Below the pieces are notes generated by a model. The model was not told the DNA's origin. It was given only the letters and a program-made list of their open reading frames with translations, and made no database searches. 64,000 nt of DNA. Origin: Lotus japonicus. Its lineage: Eukaryota > Streptophyta > Magnoliopsida > Fabales > Fabaceae. The position numbers and the translations under genes are program-made. Location: the NCBI RefSeq assembly GCF_012489685.1, contig NC_080044.1:20254369-20318368 (forward strand). Direction: 5' to 3'. Positions 20,445 to 31,386 of the stretch are shown one piece after another. Numbering within the stretch: the stretch's first letter is position 1; each line of letters starts with the position of its first letter.

Positions 20445-21651
20445 TTAAGGTATGAAAAACGGTAGAAGGGGGGTTTGAATAACGTTTTCAAGATTTAACT
20501 TCCACCTTAAAGATTTTAATAAATCTTTTCGAGAACTAAGTGCTAAAGATAAGAGATAGAAAAGCACACAAGGATTTTATCCTGGTTCACTTGATAAATC
20601 CCTCAAGCTAATCCAGTCCACCCGTTAAGGTGATTTCTTCCTTCTTAGAATGAAGGCAATCCACTAATCAGGTAAAGTGTTACAACTGCGCTTGAAACCT
20701 ACAAGTGACTAACAATTACACTGACTTAGCTCACACTAAGATTCACTCTCTTAGTCTTCTCTAGGATCCGATCAACCTTGATCTCCTAAAGGTAACTAAA
20801 CAAACTGTTTAAGAAAGAATGTTTACAAGAGATTTGCTTCTGAAAAGCTAATAGTAAACACAATGAATTCAGATGAAAGAATGCTAAGAAGGATTTTTGA
20901 ATTTAGCTTGCGCGTGTGTAATTCGTCCAACCGCATCTTTCAATCTTCAGCCTCTATTTATACTCCAAGGATTAGGGTTTGAAAGCTGCATGGAAATGCT
21001 ACCGTTGGAGGGCAGTTCTGGAAATTCCAGCTTCTGTTGTGGCTGAGAATGTTAGGTAGGTCGTCAGGATAGTACATTTGCTTTTGTACTTGGATAGTGA
21101 CTTGTCCTTTAAACCAAGGAGACTTCTGATCAGGGGAATGCTTCATGTTGGAACTTGTGAAGCCGGTTGATCAGAGTCAGAGGGAAAGCACAGATCCTCT
21201 GACCGTTGTATCTTCTGATTCTGAACTCAGAGGGAAGTACATGGTCTTCAGAGTTTCTTGCTTCTGGACATCAGAGTTTCCACTATTCAGCTTCTGGATC
21301 TTCAGAGTCTTCTACACCATCAGAACATCTGAACCTTTAGAGTTTCTTGGTTGTCAGAACTTCTGGATCTTCAGAACTTCAAGTGACTGAGTCCATATCA
21401 GAGCTTGTATAACTTCAAATCTTCTGAAGCATTTCTACTGTTCAGAATGAACATAGATGTTGCGAAAGCGTTGCTTGGGTCACTCTTTATGCACAGTGCT
21501 TCTGATTTGTGTGAGATTGAGTTGAGGTCAGAGCCTGTAAATAGCACACTCAGAAAAACACGTTAGAGTACCATAATTGTTCATACTCAAATGTTAACTT
21601 GTAATCATCAAAACATAGAGTTGTACTACTCGATCAAAACTTGATCTTACA
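20445..21651 (-). repeat. Outer SIRE 3' LTR
   Basis: In window orientation it begins TTAAGGTATG, where the partner LTR has TGAAGGTATG, so the terminal dinucleotide has mutated. It ends GATCTTACA. It contains many CAGA/TCTG-rich short repeats. Confidence 0.9.
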
Positions 21652-21652
21652 A

Positions 21653-22190
21653 TCTCCCCCTTTTTTATGATGACAAAACTAAGTATTTTGATGAACAATT
21701 CTTAAACAATAAACTGAATTCACTCAGAGTTTAGAGATATAGAAAAAGACTTATCCTGATGTGAATAGTTTATCTTGCTCATTCTGAATCCAAGTCACAG
21801 CTTGATTCTGAGCATAGCTCCCCCTGAATCTAAGACTTAATGAAAACGTTAGAAATGTCTAGATTCTGAGCTTGATAATGTAAGAGTTCAGAGTGAAGGC
21901 GCATGACATAGATGAAATAGAATAATCAGAGCGCATAAGTATTCAGAGTCAACGTTAAGTGGTATCAGAGTCAAATAGAATCACTTCAGAAGAAGTGAAA
22001 TGTATTCCTTGTATTTGCCCAGTGACACATCTATGGTCATAAAAGTGGAACTCTTAAATTCTCCAAAATAAAAATAAATCACACTAACACAGCTTACACA
22101 TCAAAAACTGGGTGCACTCCCCCTTTTTGTCATAAGCAAAAAGTATGGGGTGTGAAAAACTCAGCTTGAAGTACAAGGTACTCCCCCTCA
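21653..22190 (-). promoter_or_regulatory. Four polypurine-tract-like motifs of the outer SIRE
   Basis: On the reverse strand AAAAAAGGGGGAG abuts the 3' LTR (21653-21666). Further GGGGGAG-type tracts lie near 21818-21826, 22116-22126 and 22181-22189. The inner SIRE has the same four in the same order (27747-27758, 27913-27921, 28002-28014, 28072-28080). The LTR-adjacent one is the expected plus-strand primer. Confidence 0.65.
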
Positions 22191-22377
22191 GAGAAGGTCT
22201 GAATGAAAAGATGGAGAAATAAACGCGGTAAGAATGAGAGTTACGCGAAGTAAAGAAGGGAGTTAATGCAGGAGAAGAACGTTTACCACCGGCCACGGGA
22301 GTAAAGAGAACTTCAGTTACCAAGGACTTAACCTCGAGAAACTGTAGGAGCAATAACTTCCAAGGAGAGAATGAAGC

Positions 22378-22387
22378 TTATATAAAG
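22378..22387 (+). promoter_or_regulatory. TATA box of the SIRE antisense ORF
   Basis: TTATATAAAG lies 53 bp before the ATG at 22440 on the forward strand, against the element's own direction. Confidence 0.55.
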
Positions 22388-22439
22388 CGAGTTAGAGGAG
22401 GGTAAGCTTCACAACTCGATCAATTCCATAGAAAGAAAA

Positions 22440-22832
22440 ATGGCATCATTCATGGGAGCACTGGAAGAGCTCAGAAGGAAGGCCTTCGAGGAGGACTTGT
22501 TCCTTAACATAAGGCATCCAGATGGTACAAAGACCATACACGAGCTGACGAGGACACTGCTTGAGGAGGACCTTCGTCCAGAGCTGAAGAACGACTTGAA
22601 GGAATTCCTTGCCTTCGTGGAGGAAGTTCAAGAACTCAGCCAGCTTGAGCTGAGGCTGCTGGAAGAGAAGGAAACTATAGAAAAGAAGCTCAAGACAACA
22701 GAAGAGATTCTGGAGAGGGATGAACTAAACGTCAATCTCAACAACATCCAGTATTCACTGGATCGTCTGGAGAAAGAGAGGTCAGAGCAGCGCCAAGAAT
22801 GCAGAAGAATGAGGAGGGATCCTCCATTCTAG
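22440..22832 (+). CDS. Antisense coiled-coil ORF (130 aa) in the outer SIRE
   Basis: An intact ORF on the strand opposite to gag-pol, between the env-like ORF and the 3' LTR. It begins MASFMGALEELRRKAFEEDL, then has a short segment with RHPDGTKTIHELTRTLLEED, then a highly charged coiled coil (Glu/Leu/Lys-rich, ~60-125) ending RRDPPF. It has a TATA box, a plausible short leader and AAAAATGG start context, like a stand-alone plant gene. The inner SIRE lacks it. Unrecognised family; function unknown, possibly dimerising through the coiled coil. Confidence 0.6.
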   Translation: MASFMGALEELRRKAFEEDLFLNIRHPDGTKTIHELTRTLLEEDLRPELKNDLKEFLAFVEEVQELSQLELRLLEEKETIEKKLKTTEEILERDELNVNLNNIQYSLDRLEKERSEQRQECRRMRRDPPF

Positions 22833-23048
22833 ATTTTAGGGAAAAAAAATGTATGATGTAAACACATAATGATTATGAATAAAGAAAAGAAAGTTTTGCA
22901 AACACAATGTGACAAATATATATATATATATATGTATGTGCAAAGATAAACAACAACTAACAAAGCATAACAACTAAAGTAACTTAAAGAAAATAAAAAG
23001 AAGTTAAAATAAAACAAAGTTAAGAGAGAAAACGAAGAGATCCTAAGA
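22833..23048. other. Spacer with AT-rich microsatellite
   Basis: This lies between the antisense ORF and the end of the env-like ORF. It contains a (TA)n run near 22917-22934 and A-rich text; no gene seen. Confidence 0.5.
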
Positions 23049-25929
23049 CTAGGGTTTGTCAGAGCGACGCAGAAGTTCCTTAAGAATTTGCTTCATGTCC
23101 ATCAGCAGAGACTCATGAGTATCAAGACGTTGTTCCATGAGATCGAGTCTGGAAGAGCTTGACTGTGTGGAGCTAGAAGGAACATTCTGAGCAGATTGAT
23201 GAGCTGGAATGGAAGCAGAAGCAGTAGGAGTAAAGACCACTGGTGCAAGTGCTTGGCATCTAAGGGCTTCAGCTTCAGCTTCAAGTCTCTCTGCTTCTAA
23301 TCGTGCTTGTTCAGCTTGAGCTGCTGCTTGACGTGCAGCTTCCTCTGCTTGCTCTTGCTTTCTTCTGGCCTCTTCAATAGCTTCAAGTAGTTTAGTTCTT
23401 TGATGTTGTTCATGCAGAGCCACTCTTCTTGTAAACCTCTGCTTAGCAGCCTCGATCCTCTGATCCCTTTCTACAGTCAGATGCCTCATCATAATAGGAA
23501 CCTGAGCTACTAGCCAAGTACTCAGACTATTCCACTCTTCAGCAACAGATTCAGCATTCTCACTCAGGTCAGTGTGACCTTGCACATTGCGTAGCATCAG
23601 TGAAGCTTCATGATTAAAGACATTAATGCACTCAGAGAGAGAGGTGGGTCTGAGGTAAGTGTAGGGAACTATGGAGAGGTTGGTTTCAGGAGAGGTTGGG
23701 TGATTGCTACTGTTTGCCTCAGAAACACCTTGAGGAGAGCCAATGTTAAAGGTTTGGACATGTGGTTCAGAGGCTCCAAGGTGAGGTTCAAAGGTTTCAA
23801 CCAGAGGATGTGGTGATCTAATCGAAGAGTGGTTAGACACAGAGTGTTCTGGTTCTGGTTGAACTGGCTCTTGATGGACAGGGTCAGGTTGAGCTTGTTG
23901 AGCCAAAGAGTCTGCCTCATGTAAAGGGTCAGCCAGGATAGGTTCATCTGGGTCAACTAGACGTTCAGGTCTAGGTCCAGGATATCTCCTAGGGCTTGTG
24001 ACCGTAAGGTAATACTCTGGGATGGTAGACACTTTTTCTTTTCTGACCTCCATGAATTTACGATGTGACTCTGAGTTGTTGGAAGGTGAGGAGTCAGCAA
24101 CGTTAATGGGGAATGATACAGGAGTATAGGCAGTTGAAGAATCTGTATCAGTGGTTCTGGCAACTGGACGTTCTGATGCTCTGGGGACATAGTGATCAGA
24201 CGTTCTGGGTTCAGGTTCTGGTTGGACAGGAATTATGAGTTCAGGTCCAGAGGGTTCAAGAATAATGGGTTCTTGCTGGATTGTTATGGGTGAGGTTGGT
24301 TCATCTGGACATGGGGTTTGAAGCATATTCCACAGAGGGGCTTCTTGTTGGGAAGGTTGGAAAAAGGAAGACCTTGGGGAATTTGGTGGAGATGTGGTTT
24401 GGACAGCAGGTTGAGACTCTGGAATGGTAGTGAGTTGGGTTGGATGTGCGTTTGAGGAGGGTAGAAATGGGAAGTGCATCAATAGAATTTAAATCATCAT
24501 CAGATTCAATGATAGCAGACTTACTTGTACGCACGGCAGAGCGAGTCACTCTGGCAGAAGTCTCCATCCTGATGACTGCAGCAGCAGGTTCCACACGTGT
24601 AGGCTTCACCACGATTCTGACTTGTTTCTTCTTCTTCTTGGGAGGAGAAGGATCATCTTCATTATCATCATCATCACCATCATCTGGCTTGGTGGTTTCA
24701 GCATGTTTCCTCTTAGGCTGGTCAGCCTTCTTCTTCCTCTTCAGAGGGACATCAGATTCCTCAGAGGATTCTTCTAAGACCATCTTCCTCTGAACTTTCC
24801 TCTTGGGAGGAGAGTCAAACTCTTGAGCTGGGGGCAATCTTCTGAAGAATTCATCTACATCAATCTCATACCCTTGTTGCTTCAGATCATCAATGTAGCA
24901 TAGAATAGCCTCTGGGTTGTCTGCTTGGGTCCACAGAGGGAAATCATTCAGAGGCACCCTTCTTTGTCTGATTTCAGCAGACGTATCTTCATGAGCAGGG
25001 GCGATTTTCTTCTTGAACAAGCCCATCTTCTTCAAGGAATTGGCAGTGAAGACATCACTGACTATTGTGGACAAATCTTCTGTGCAGCCAGCATTGATCA
25101 GATCTTCTACGAATTTGCTCTCAATGAAGAGATCTGATAGCAGTCTCCCAAAGGGAATATACTTGATGGCAGACTTGATGGAGGCAGTAGTTCTTGACTT
25201 CTTGATACATTCCTTTAGGTAAGAGAACAAGAAGAAGGGTAGGCAGATCTTCTTCTTATCTTGAATGAAGAATAACATCGCCTTCTGGCAGAAGTTGATG
25301 TAGTCAGGAGAGCAACCCTTCGGCCTTTGATTGATGCAGTGAAGAACGATCTTGTCCCAGATTCTGAGTTTGGGATGAAGATCCACCACCTTGTAGTCGC
25401 TCTTGCCCGGTTTGTATGTGGTGTACAGAGCCTTGTTGGTTTCATCCTTGGTTCTGGGTTTCAGCTTCGATTCAGTTAGTTGAAATCGATACCCATTTGC
25501 AGTGTCTGCACCCAGCAGATTCACAATCGACTTCTCAGTGATGATTATTCTCCTTCCAGCAATGTAGGAGACCACTTGAGTGTCATCGCAGTCGGCATGC
25601 TTCCAAAATTCTTTGACCAATTTGTTATAAATGGGTCCTCTGAGCCTGTTGAAGTACTCTTCCCATCCCTGAGCTTGAACTTCAGGACGCAAGTCATACC
25701 CATTTGCAGCAATGTTGTCTAGGTCGAATCTCCATTTTGCAAGTACTTGGAGTTCTTCAGGAGCATAAACGCAGTGAACGGCACAGCCCCGTTCTGCGAT
25801 TAGGATCATCTTCTCTGACGCTTGACCTTGATTTGGATTCTCAGGACCCATTTGGCCTGTAGCTTGACCTTCTACCATGTGAGGGAACCTGGTTGCATCC
25901 GTAGCTTCAGTTCTGGTTTTTCTCACCAT
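23049..25929 (-). pseudogene. SIRE env-like ORF (plant transposon domain plus coiled coil), frameshifted
   Basis: Downstream of pol, same strand. The best ATG is at 25929 (MVRKTRTEATDATRF). A conserved domain follows: APEELQVLAKWRFDLDNIA..., RGPIYNKLVKEFW, GRRIIITEKSIVNLLG, INFCQKAMLFFI and YIPFGRLLSDLF. It resembles the 'putative plant transposon protein' (Transposase_32) domain. Next come Lys/Asp-rich stretches. A frameshift between about 24301 and 24482 leads into a second frame (24482-23049): a Pro/Ser/Glu-rich stalk and a C-terminal coiled coil (RRKQEQAEEAARQAAAQAEQ). SIRE elements carry an 'env-like' ORF here; membrane function is unproven and I see no clear transmembrane segment. The 5' leader is CT-rich, like a plant mRNA leader. 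Confidence 0.7.
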
Positions 25930-26383
25930 TTTTGGAGTCGGTTGAAGGTTTTGGGTCGAAGGTGAAGTTGAAGGAAAAGAATAGAGAGCGAGAGAGAGAT
26001 CGTGGGTAAGAAGTTTTGAAAAACTGAAGAGAGAGAGAGTAAAACCGTAAGTGTAGGAGATCGTGTGTGTATAGTGGGTTTTGACAAATAACCGTTGTTC
26101 ATTCAAAAAGCAATTTTAAAATCAACGGTTAAAAATTAAAGACATGTTAGTAACAGTAAATACACCTATCACACGCAGGAGAGAAGCACATCAACACTCA
26201 TTACAACAGACAGTCAGCACGGGCACAAGGAACTATGTGTCATAGATACTGACACACGTTTACTGTCTCGGCTTCAGAGTCAGCACCAATGGGTACATAA
26301 ACTCTGATAAAGTTACCTTCTGGACTTCTGGACTAGACATCTTCTGATGAAGAAGTATCATAGTCAGAGGTTCTGATCCATCT

Positions 26384-26537
26384 TCATGCTGGACAAAAGT
26401 CCATATTCAGATTTTTCAGAATGAAATTAAATCTATCCTCTGCTAAGGGCTTTGTAAAGATATCTGTCCATTGATGGTCAGTATCAACAAACTTCAGAAG
26501 AAGTACGCCCTTCTGTACATAATCTCTAATAAAGTGA
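26384..26537 (-). pseudogene. pol: C-terminal end of outer SIRE pol, severed by the inner SIRE
   Basis: Reads IRDYVQKGVLLLKFVDTDHQ, then WTDIFTKPLAEDRF, and ends at a TGA (26384-26386). This is the usual Copia pol tail. It is separated from the rest of pol (31387-34337) by the inner SIRE and its AGTGA duplication (26533-26537, 31382-31386). Confidence 0.85.
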
Positions 26538-27745
26538 TGAAGGTGTGAAAAACGACTAGAAGGGGGGGTTGAATAGCGTTTTGAATATAAAAACTTTCCC
26601 CTTAAGATTTAAAGTAAATCTTTTCGGTTTCTCTAAGATAGATGGTGCAGCGGATAAGGATAGAGAGAAGAGAAAAGCACACAAGTATTTTATCCTGGTT
26701 CACTTGATAAATCCCTCAAGCTAATCCAGTCCACCCGTTAAGGTGATTTCTTCCTTCTTAGAATGAAGGCAATCCACTAATCAGATAATTGTTACAACTG
26801 CACTTGAAACCTACAAGTGACTAACAATACACTGACTTAGCTCACACTAAGATTCACTCTCTTAGTCTTCTCTAGGATCCGATCAACCTTGATCTCCTAA
26901 AGGAATCACCACTAAGATTCACTCTCTTAGTCTTCTTAAGGATACTGACCTACCCGGTCCCTTAAGGAAAATCAAACAACTGTTTGAGGTTGGTGTTTAC
27001 AAAGGTTTGCTTCTAAATAAGCTGAGTGTAAACTAAATAAGAATAGATGAAGAAAGTAGAGGCTTGAATCTTTTCTTGTATTGCAGCTCTGGGTTTCTCT
27101 CTTAGCTTTCTTCTTTTCTTCAGCCTATTATAGTCCAAGGTGCAAAGGATATTTCTGTTGAGAGAATATGACCGTTGGAGGGCATTTCTGGAACTTCCAG
27201 AACCTGCTGTGGCTGAACCTTGGTAGGAGGGCTTTTCAGAATAGTACACTGCTCTTGTACTTCTTGATAGAGACATTTGCCTTTACCCATTGACTTCTGA
27301 TCAGAGGAATGCTTCGTGTTGGAACTTGTGAAGCTTGGTGATCAGAGTCAGAGGGATGCTTGGATCCTCTGACCTTCGTAACTTCTGCTTCTGGACCTTC
27401 AGAGCTTCTGGACCTACAGAGCCTCTGGTCCTTCAGAGCTTCTGGTCTTCAGATCTTCTGATCCTCAGATCTTCTGATCCTCTAATCTTCTGATCCTCTG
27501 ATCCTCAGATCCTCTGATCTTCAGATCTTCTGATCTTCAGATCCTCTGATCCTCAGATCCTCTGATCTTTAGATCTTCTGATCTTCAGAACTTCTGACGA
27601 ATATATCTTCTGGTGTCAGAATCAGAACCTGTTTGTCAAAACATTCAAGACAAACATTAGAGTATCATAGTTGTTCATCCACAAATAAATACTTGTTATC
27701 ATCAAAACATAGAGTTGTACCACATGACCAAATCTTGATCTTACA
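26538..27745 (-). repeat. Inner SIRE 3' LTR
   Basis: TGAAGGTGTG...GATCTTACA. Between about 27420 and 27600 it has many short repeats built from CTTCTGATC, CTCAGATC and similar 8-9 bp blocks. Confidence 0.92.
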
Positions 27746-28407
27746 ATCTCCCCCTTTTTGATGATGACAAAACCATGTATTTTGATGAACAACTCTAAAC
27801 AAATAAACTGAATACACTCAGAGTATAAGGTATCAGAGTTAAAACTTATCCTGATGTGTATAGTTTATCTTGCTCCTTCTGAATCCAAGACTCGTGCTTG
27901 ATTCTGAGCTAAGCTCCCCCTGAATCTAATACTTAATATCAACGTAAGTAATATCTAGATTCTGAGCTAAATAATATAGGAGTTGTCAAGATACTATAAG
28001 TTCTCCCCCTTTTTGTCATAAGCAAAAAGAATGAAGGTGGGAAAAAAAATAGTAAGAGCATAAGACGAAATACTCCCCCTCAGAAGGAATACCAAGGGAT
28101 ACTTGGCTGCTGATTAGTGTATCTTCTGATGAGAGCAGAAGTGTGGTTCTGGTGACATCTCCGTTCTGGACAAAATTTCATCTTTAGATACTTCAGAATG
28201 AGAAGCTAGGAACCTACTCTTCTTCTGATGACGCAAGTCAGAAGTTGTAGTAGCATCTTCTGATGTTGTTGCTTCTGGTTCATCAAGTTCTGAGTCTTTG
28301 TTTCTATCTGAAACAGTCATGCTCATCTCTACAAGCTTTTTCAGCTAGCTTTGACTTGACCAAATCTTACTCTACTGATGCCTCCAAGATCAACTTCACC
28401 TTCAGGT

Positions 28408-30099
28408 TCAAGTTTTGGATCTTGGGACATATGCCTTTCTCCCGTCATGTGTTGCCTGCATCCACTGTCCAGGTTCCATGGTTGGAGTTTCGATGGACCT
28501 ATTGAAGATATCTGCAACATATATAATCTTATCCCTAGGTACCCACTTTCTGGGTCCTTTCTTGTTAGTTAGCCCAGAAGTTCTGACAACTTTGGGTCTT
28601 TCAACAGGATAATATAAAAGAATTTGAGCATGATATTTTGACATAGAGAAAGTTCCTTTCTTAAGAGATGATGCAGCAACTTCAGAAGATTTAGAATAGA
28701 AAATGCCATATATTCCATTTCTGCTTACGCCATAGATCATTGAAGCCATTAAGCTTCTGTCTACGCTTTTAGCCAGGAATCTTTGAAAAGACTTTTCATA
28801 CTTAGATTCATTTCTACAATCAGAGGCATCACAGGCAACAATTTCTTCTAACTTAGCAATCTGGTTCTTAAGCACAGAGTTAGAATTTACCAAAGCATGA
28901 TTATCATTTTTCAAATCAGAAATAATTTTCTCATGTTCAGAAGGAGTCTTGGAAACAACAGATAAGTCCTTTTTCAACTTTTTATGCTTAGACAATAAAG
29001 AGTTATACTTATCCATGATATCAGACAAAGCATGTTTCAGTTCAGAGGTTGAGAAAGAAGCGAATACCTCATTTTCATCGTCTGAGGTAGGATCTCCTTC
29101 TGATGCTGAGTCAGAGTCAACAGCATCCTTTGACTCTGCTCCTTTGTCTTTGACAATAGCCATGAGTCCTTGAACTTCACCATCAGAGTCAACATCCTCT
29201 GACTCTGATTCATCAAAAGTCACCATCAGACTCTTCTTGGTCTTGAAATGCTTCTTTGACTTTTTGTCCTTTGATGAGCCTTTGAATTTGCTCTGCCTGT
29301 GCTTCCAGATGCAGTTGAGCTTTCTGGATATCAGAGTCAGCTCATCTTCATCAGAATCTTCAGAGGCTTCTTCAGATTCTTCTGCTTCTGCTTGGAGAGC
29401 CTTAGCCTTTTCAGATTTGGATTTCAAGGCAATAGACTTCTTCTTGTGATCTTGATGTTCAGCACGCTTTAGTTCATGACACTTCAGTATGCTTATGAGT
29501 TCTGCCAAACTCATCTGCTCAACATCTTTTGTGAGCTCCAAGGAAGTTATCAAAGGCATCCAGCTTTCAGGAAGACCTCTAAGGATCCTCATGACATGAT
29601 CCGCAGTGGTGTAGCTATTGTTGAGGGGTTTTATTCCAGCAACAAGCAACTGAAATCTGGAGAACATTTCTTCAATGGATTCGTCAGGTTCCATTTGGAA
29701 GGATTCATATTGCTTGATTAGAGACAACGCCTTTGTCTCTTTCACTTTCTTGTTTCCTTCATGAGACATCTGCAAGGATTCAAAGATGCCCTTGGCGGAA
29801 TCACGATCAGTAATTTTCTCATATTCTTCATATCAAATGGCACTTTGCAGAATAGATCTTGATCTGTGATGATCTCTGAATTCCTTCTTTTGATCTTCAC
29901 TCATCTTCTTCCTTGGGATCTTTACACCATGTACATCAACAGGAGGGGTGTAGCCATCAACAACAAAATCCCAAAGATCAGGATCAAAGCCAAGAAAGAA
30001 GCTTTTGATTCTGTCTTTCCAGAAATCAAATCTCTGACCATCAAAGATAGGTGGTCTTGCACTGTATTGATATTTGCTTGTAGTAGTGGTGGAATCCAT
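28408..30099 (-). pseudogene. gag: Inner SIRE gag, one in-frame stop, no zinc knuckle
   Basis: ATG at 30099 (MDSTTTTSKYQYSARPPIFDG). An in-frame TGA at 29833-29835 falls where the outer copy has Ser, and the frame continues to 28408. UBN2-type Gag core: MEPDESIEEMFSRFQLLVAG, LRGLPESWMPLITSLE. Then a charged region (SEEASEDSDEDELTLISRKL) and a coiled coil (DNHALVNSNSVLKNQIAKLEE). The zinc-knuckle segment of the outer copy is absent. The frame overlaps the remnant of pol (DSGC...HMTGER) in the +1 frame. Confidence 0.85.
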
Positions 30100-30173
30100 G
30101 AGTTTTTCACACTGGCCCGGATCTACTGAACACTGTTAAGTGTGGTAATCAGAACTTGCGCTCTGATACCAAT

Positions 30174-31381
30174 TGAAGGTGTGAAAAACGACTAGAAGGG
30201 GGGGTTGAATAGCGTTTTGAATATAAAAACTTTCCCCTTAAGATTTAAAGTAAATCTTTTCGGTTTCTCTAAGATAGATGGTGCAGCGGATAAGGATAGA
30301 GAGAAGAGAAAAGCACACAAGTATTTTATCCTGGTTCACTTGATAAATCCCTCAAGCTAATCCAGTCCACCCGTTAAGGTGATTTCTTCCTTCTTAGAAT
30401 GAAGGCAATCCACTAATCAGATAATTGTTACAACTGCACTTGAAACCTACAAGTGACTAACAATACACTGACTTAGCTCACACTAAGATTCACTCTCTTA
30501 GTCTTCTCTAGGATCCGATCAACCTTGATCTCCTAAAGGAATCACCACTAAGATTCACTCTCTTAGTCTTCTTAAGGATACTGACCTACCCGGTCCCTTA
30601 AGGAAAATCAAACAACTGTTTGAGGTTGGTGTTTACAAAGGTTTGCTTCTAAATAAGCTGAGTGTAAACTAAATAAGAATAGATGAAGAAAGTAGAGGCT
30701 TGAATCTTTTCTTGTATTGTAGCTCTGGGTTTCTCTCTTAGCTTTCTTCTTTTCTTCAGCCTTTTATAGTCCAAGGTGCAAAGGATATTTCTGTTGAGAG
30801 AATATGACCGTTGGAGGGCATTTCTGGAACTTCCAGAACCTGCTGTGGCTGAACCTTGGTAGGAGGGCTTTTCAGAATAGTACACTGCTCTTGTACTTCT
30901 TGATAGAGACATTTGCCTTTAACCATTGACTTCTGATCAGAGGAATGCTTCGTGTTGGAACTTGTGAAGCTTGGTGATCAGAGTCAGAGGGATGCTTGGA
31001 TCCTCTGACCTTCGTAACTTCTGCTTCTGGACCTTCAGAGCTTCTGGACCTTCAGAGCCTCTGGTCCTTCAGAGCTTCTGGTCTTCAGATCTTCTGATCC
31101 TCAGATCTTCTGATCCTCTGATCTTCTGATCCTCTGATCCTCAGATCCTCTGATCTTCAGATCTTCTGATCTTCAGATCCTCTGATCCTCAGATCCTCTG
31201 ATCTTTAGATCTTCTGATCTTCAGAACTTCTGACGAATATATCTTCTGGTGTCAGAATCAGAACCTGTTTGTCAAAACATTCAAGACAAACATTAGAGTA
31301 TCATAGTTGTTCATCCACAAATAAATACTTGTTATCATCAAAACATAGAGTTGTACCACATGACCAAATCTTGATCTTACA
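30174..31381 (-). repeat. Inner SIRE 5' LTR
   Basis: Matches 26538-27745. The primer site (reverse of GCTCTGATACCA, about 30160-30171) lies two bases outside it on the gag side. Confidence 0.92.
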
Positions 31382-31386
31382 AGTGA

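Larger units (their letters stand above)
26538..31381 (-). mobile_element. Inner SIRE, internally deleted, nested in the outer SIRE pol
   Basis: LTRs at 30174-31381 (5') and 26538-27745 (3'), each 1,208 bp, differ at about five bases (~0.4%). Target duplication AGTGA. The internal region is only 2.4 kb: gag, the first codons of protease, then a jump to text equivalent to the segment after integrase. RT, RNase H, integrase core and env-like ORF are missing, so it must have moved with help in trans. Confidence 0.93.
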
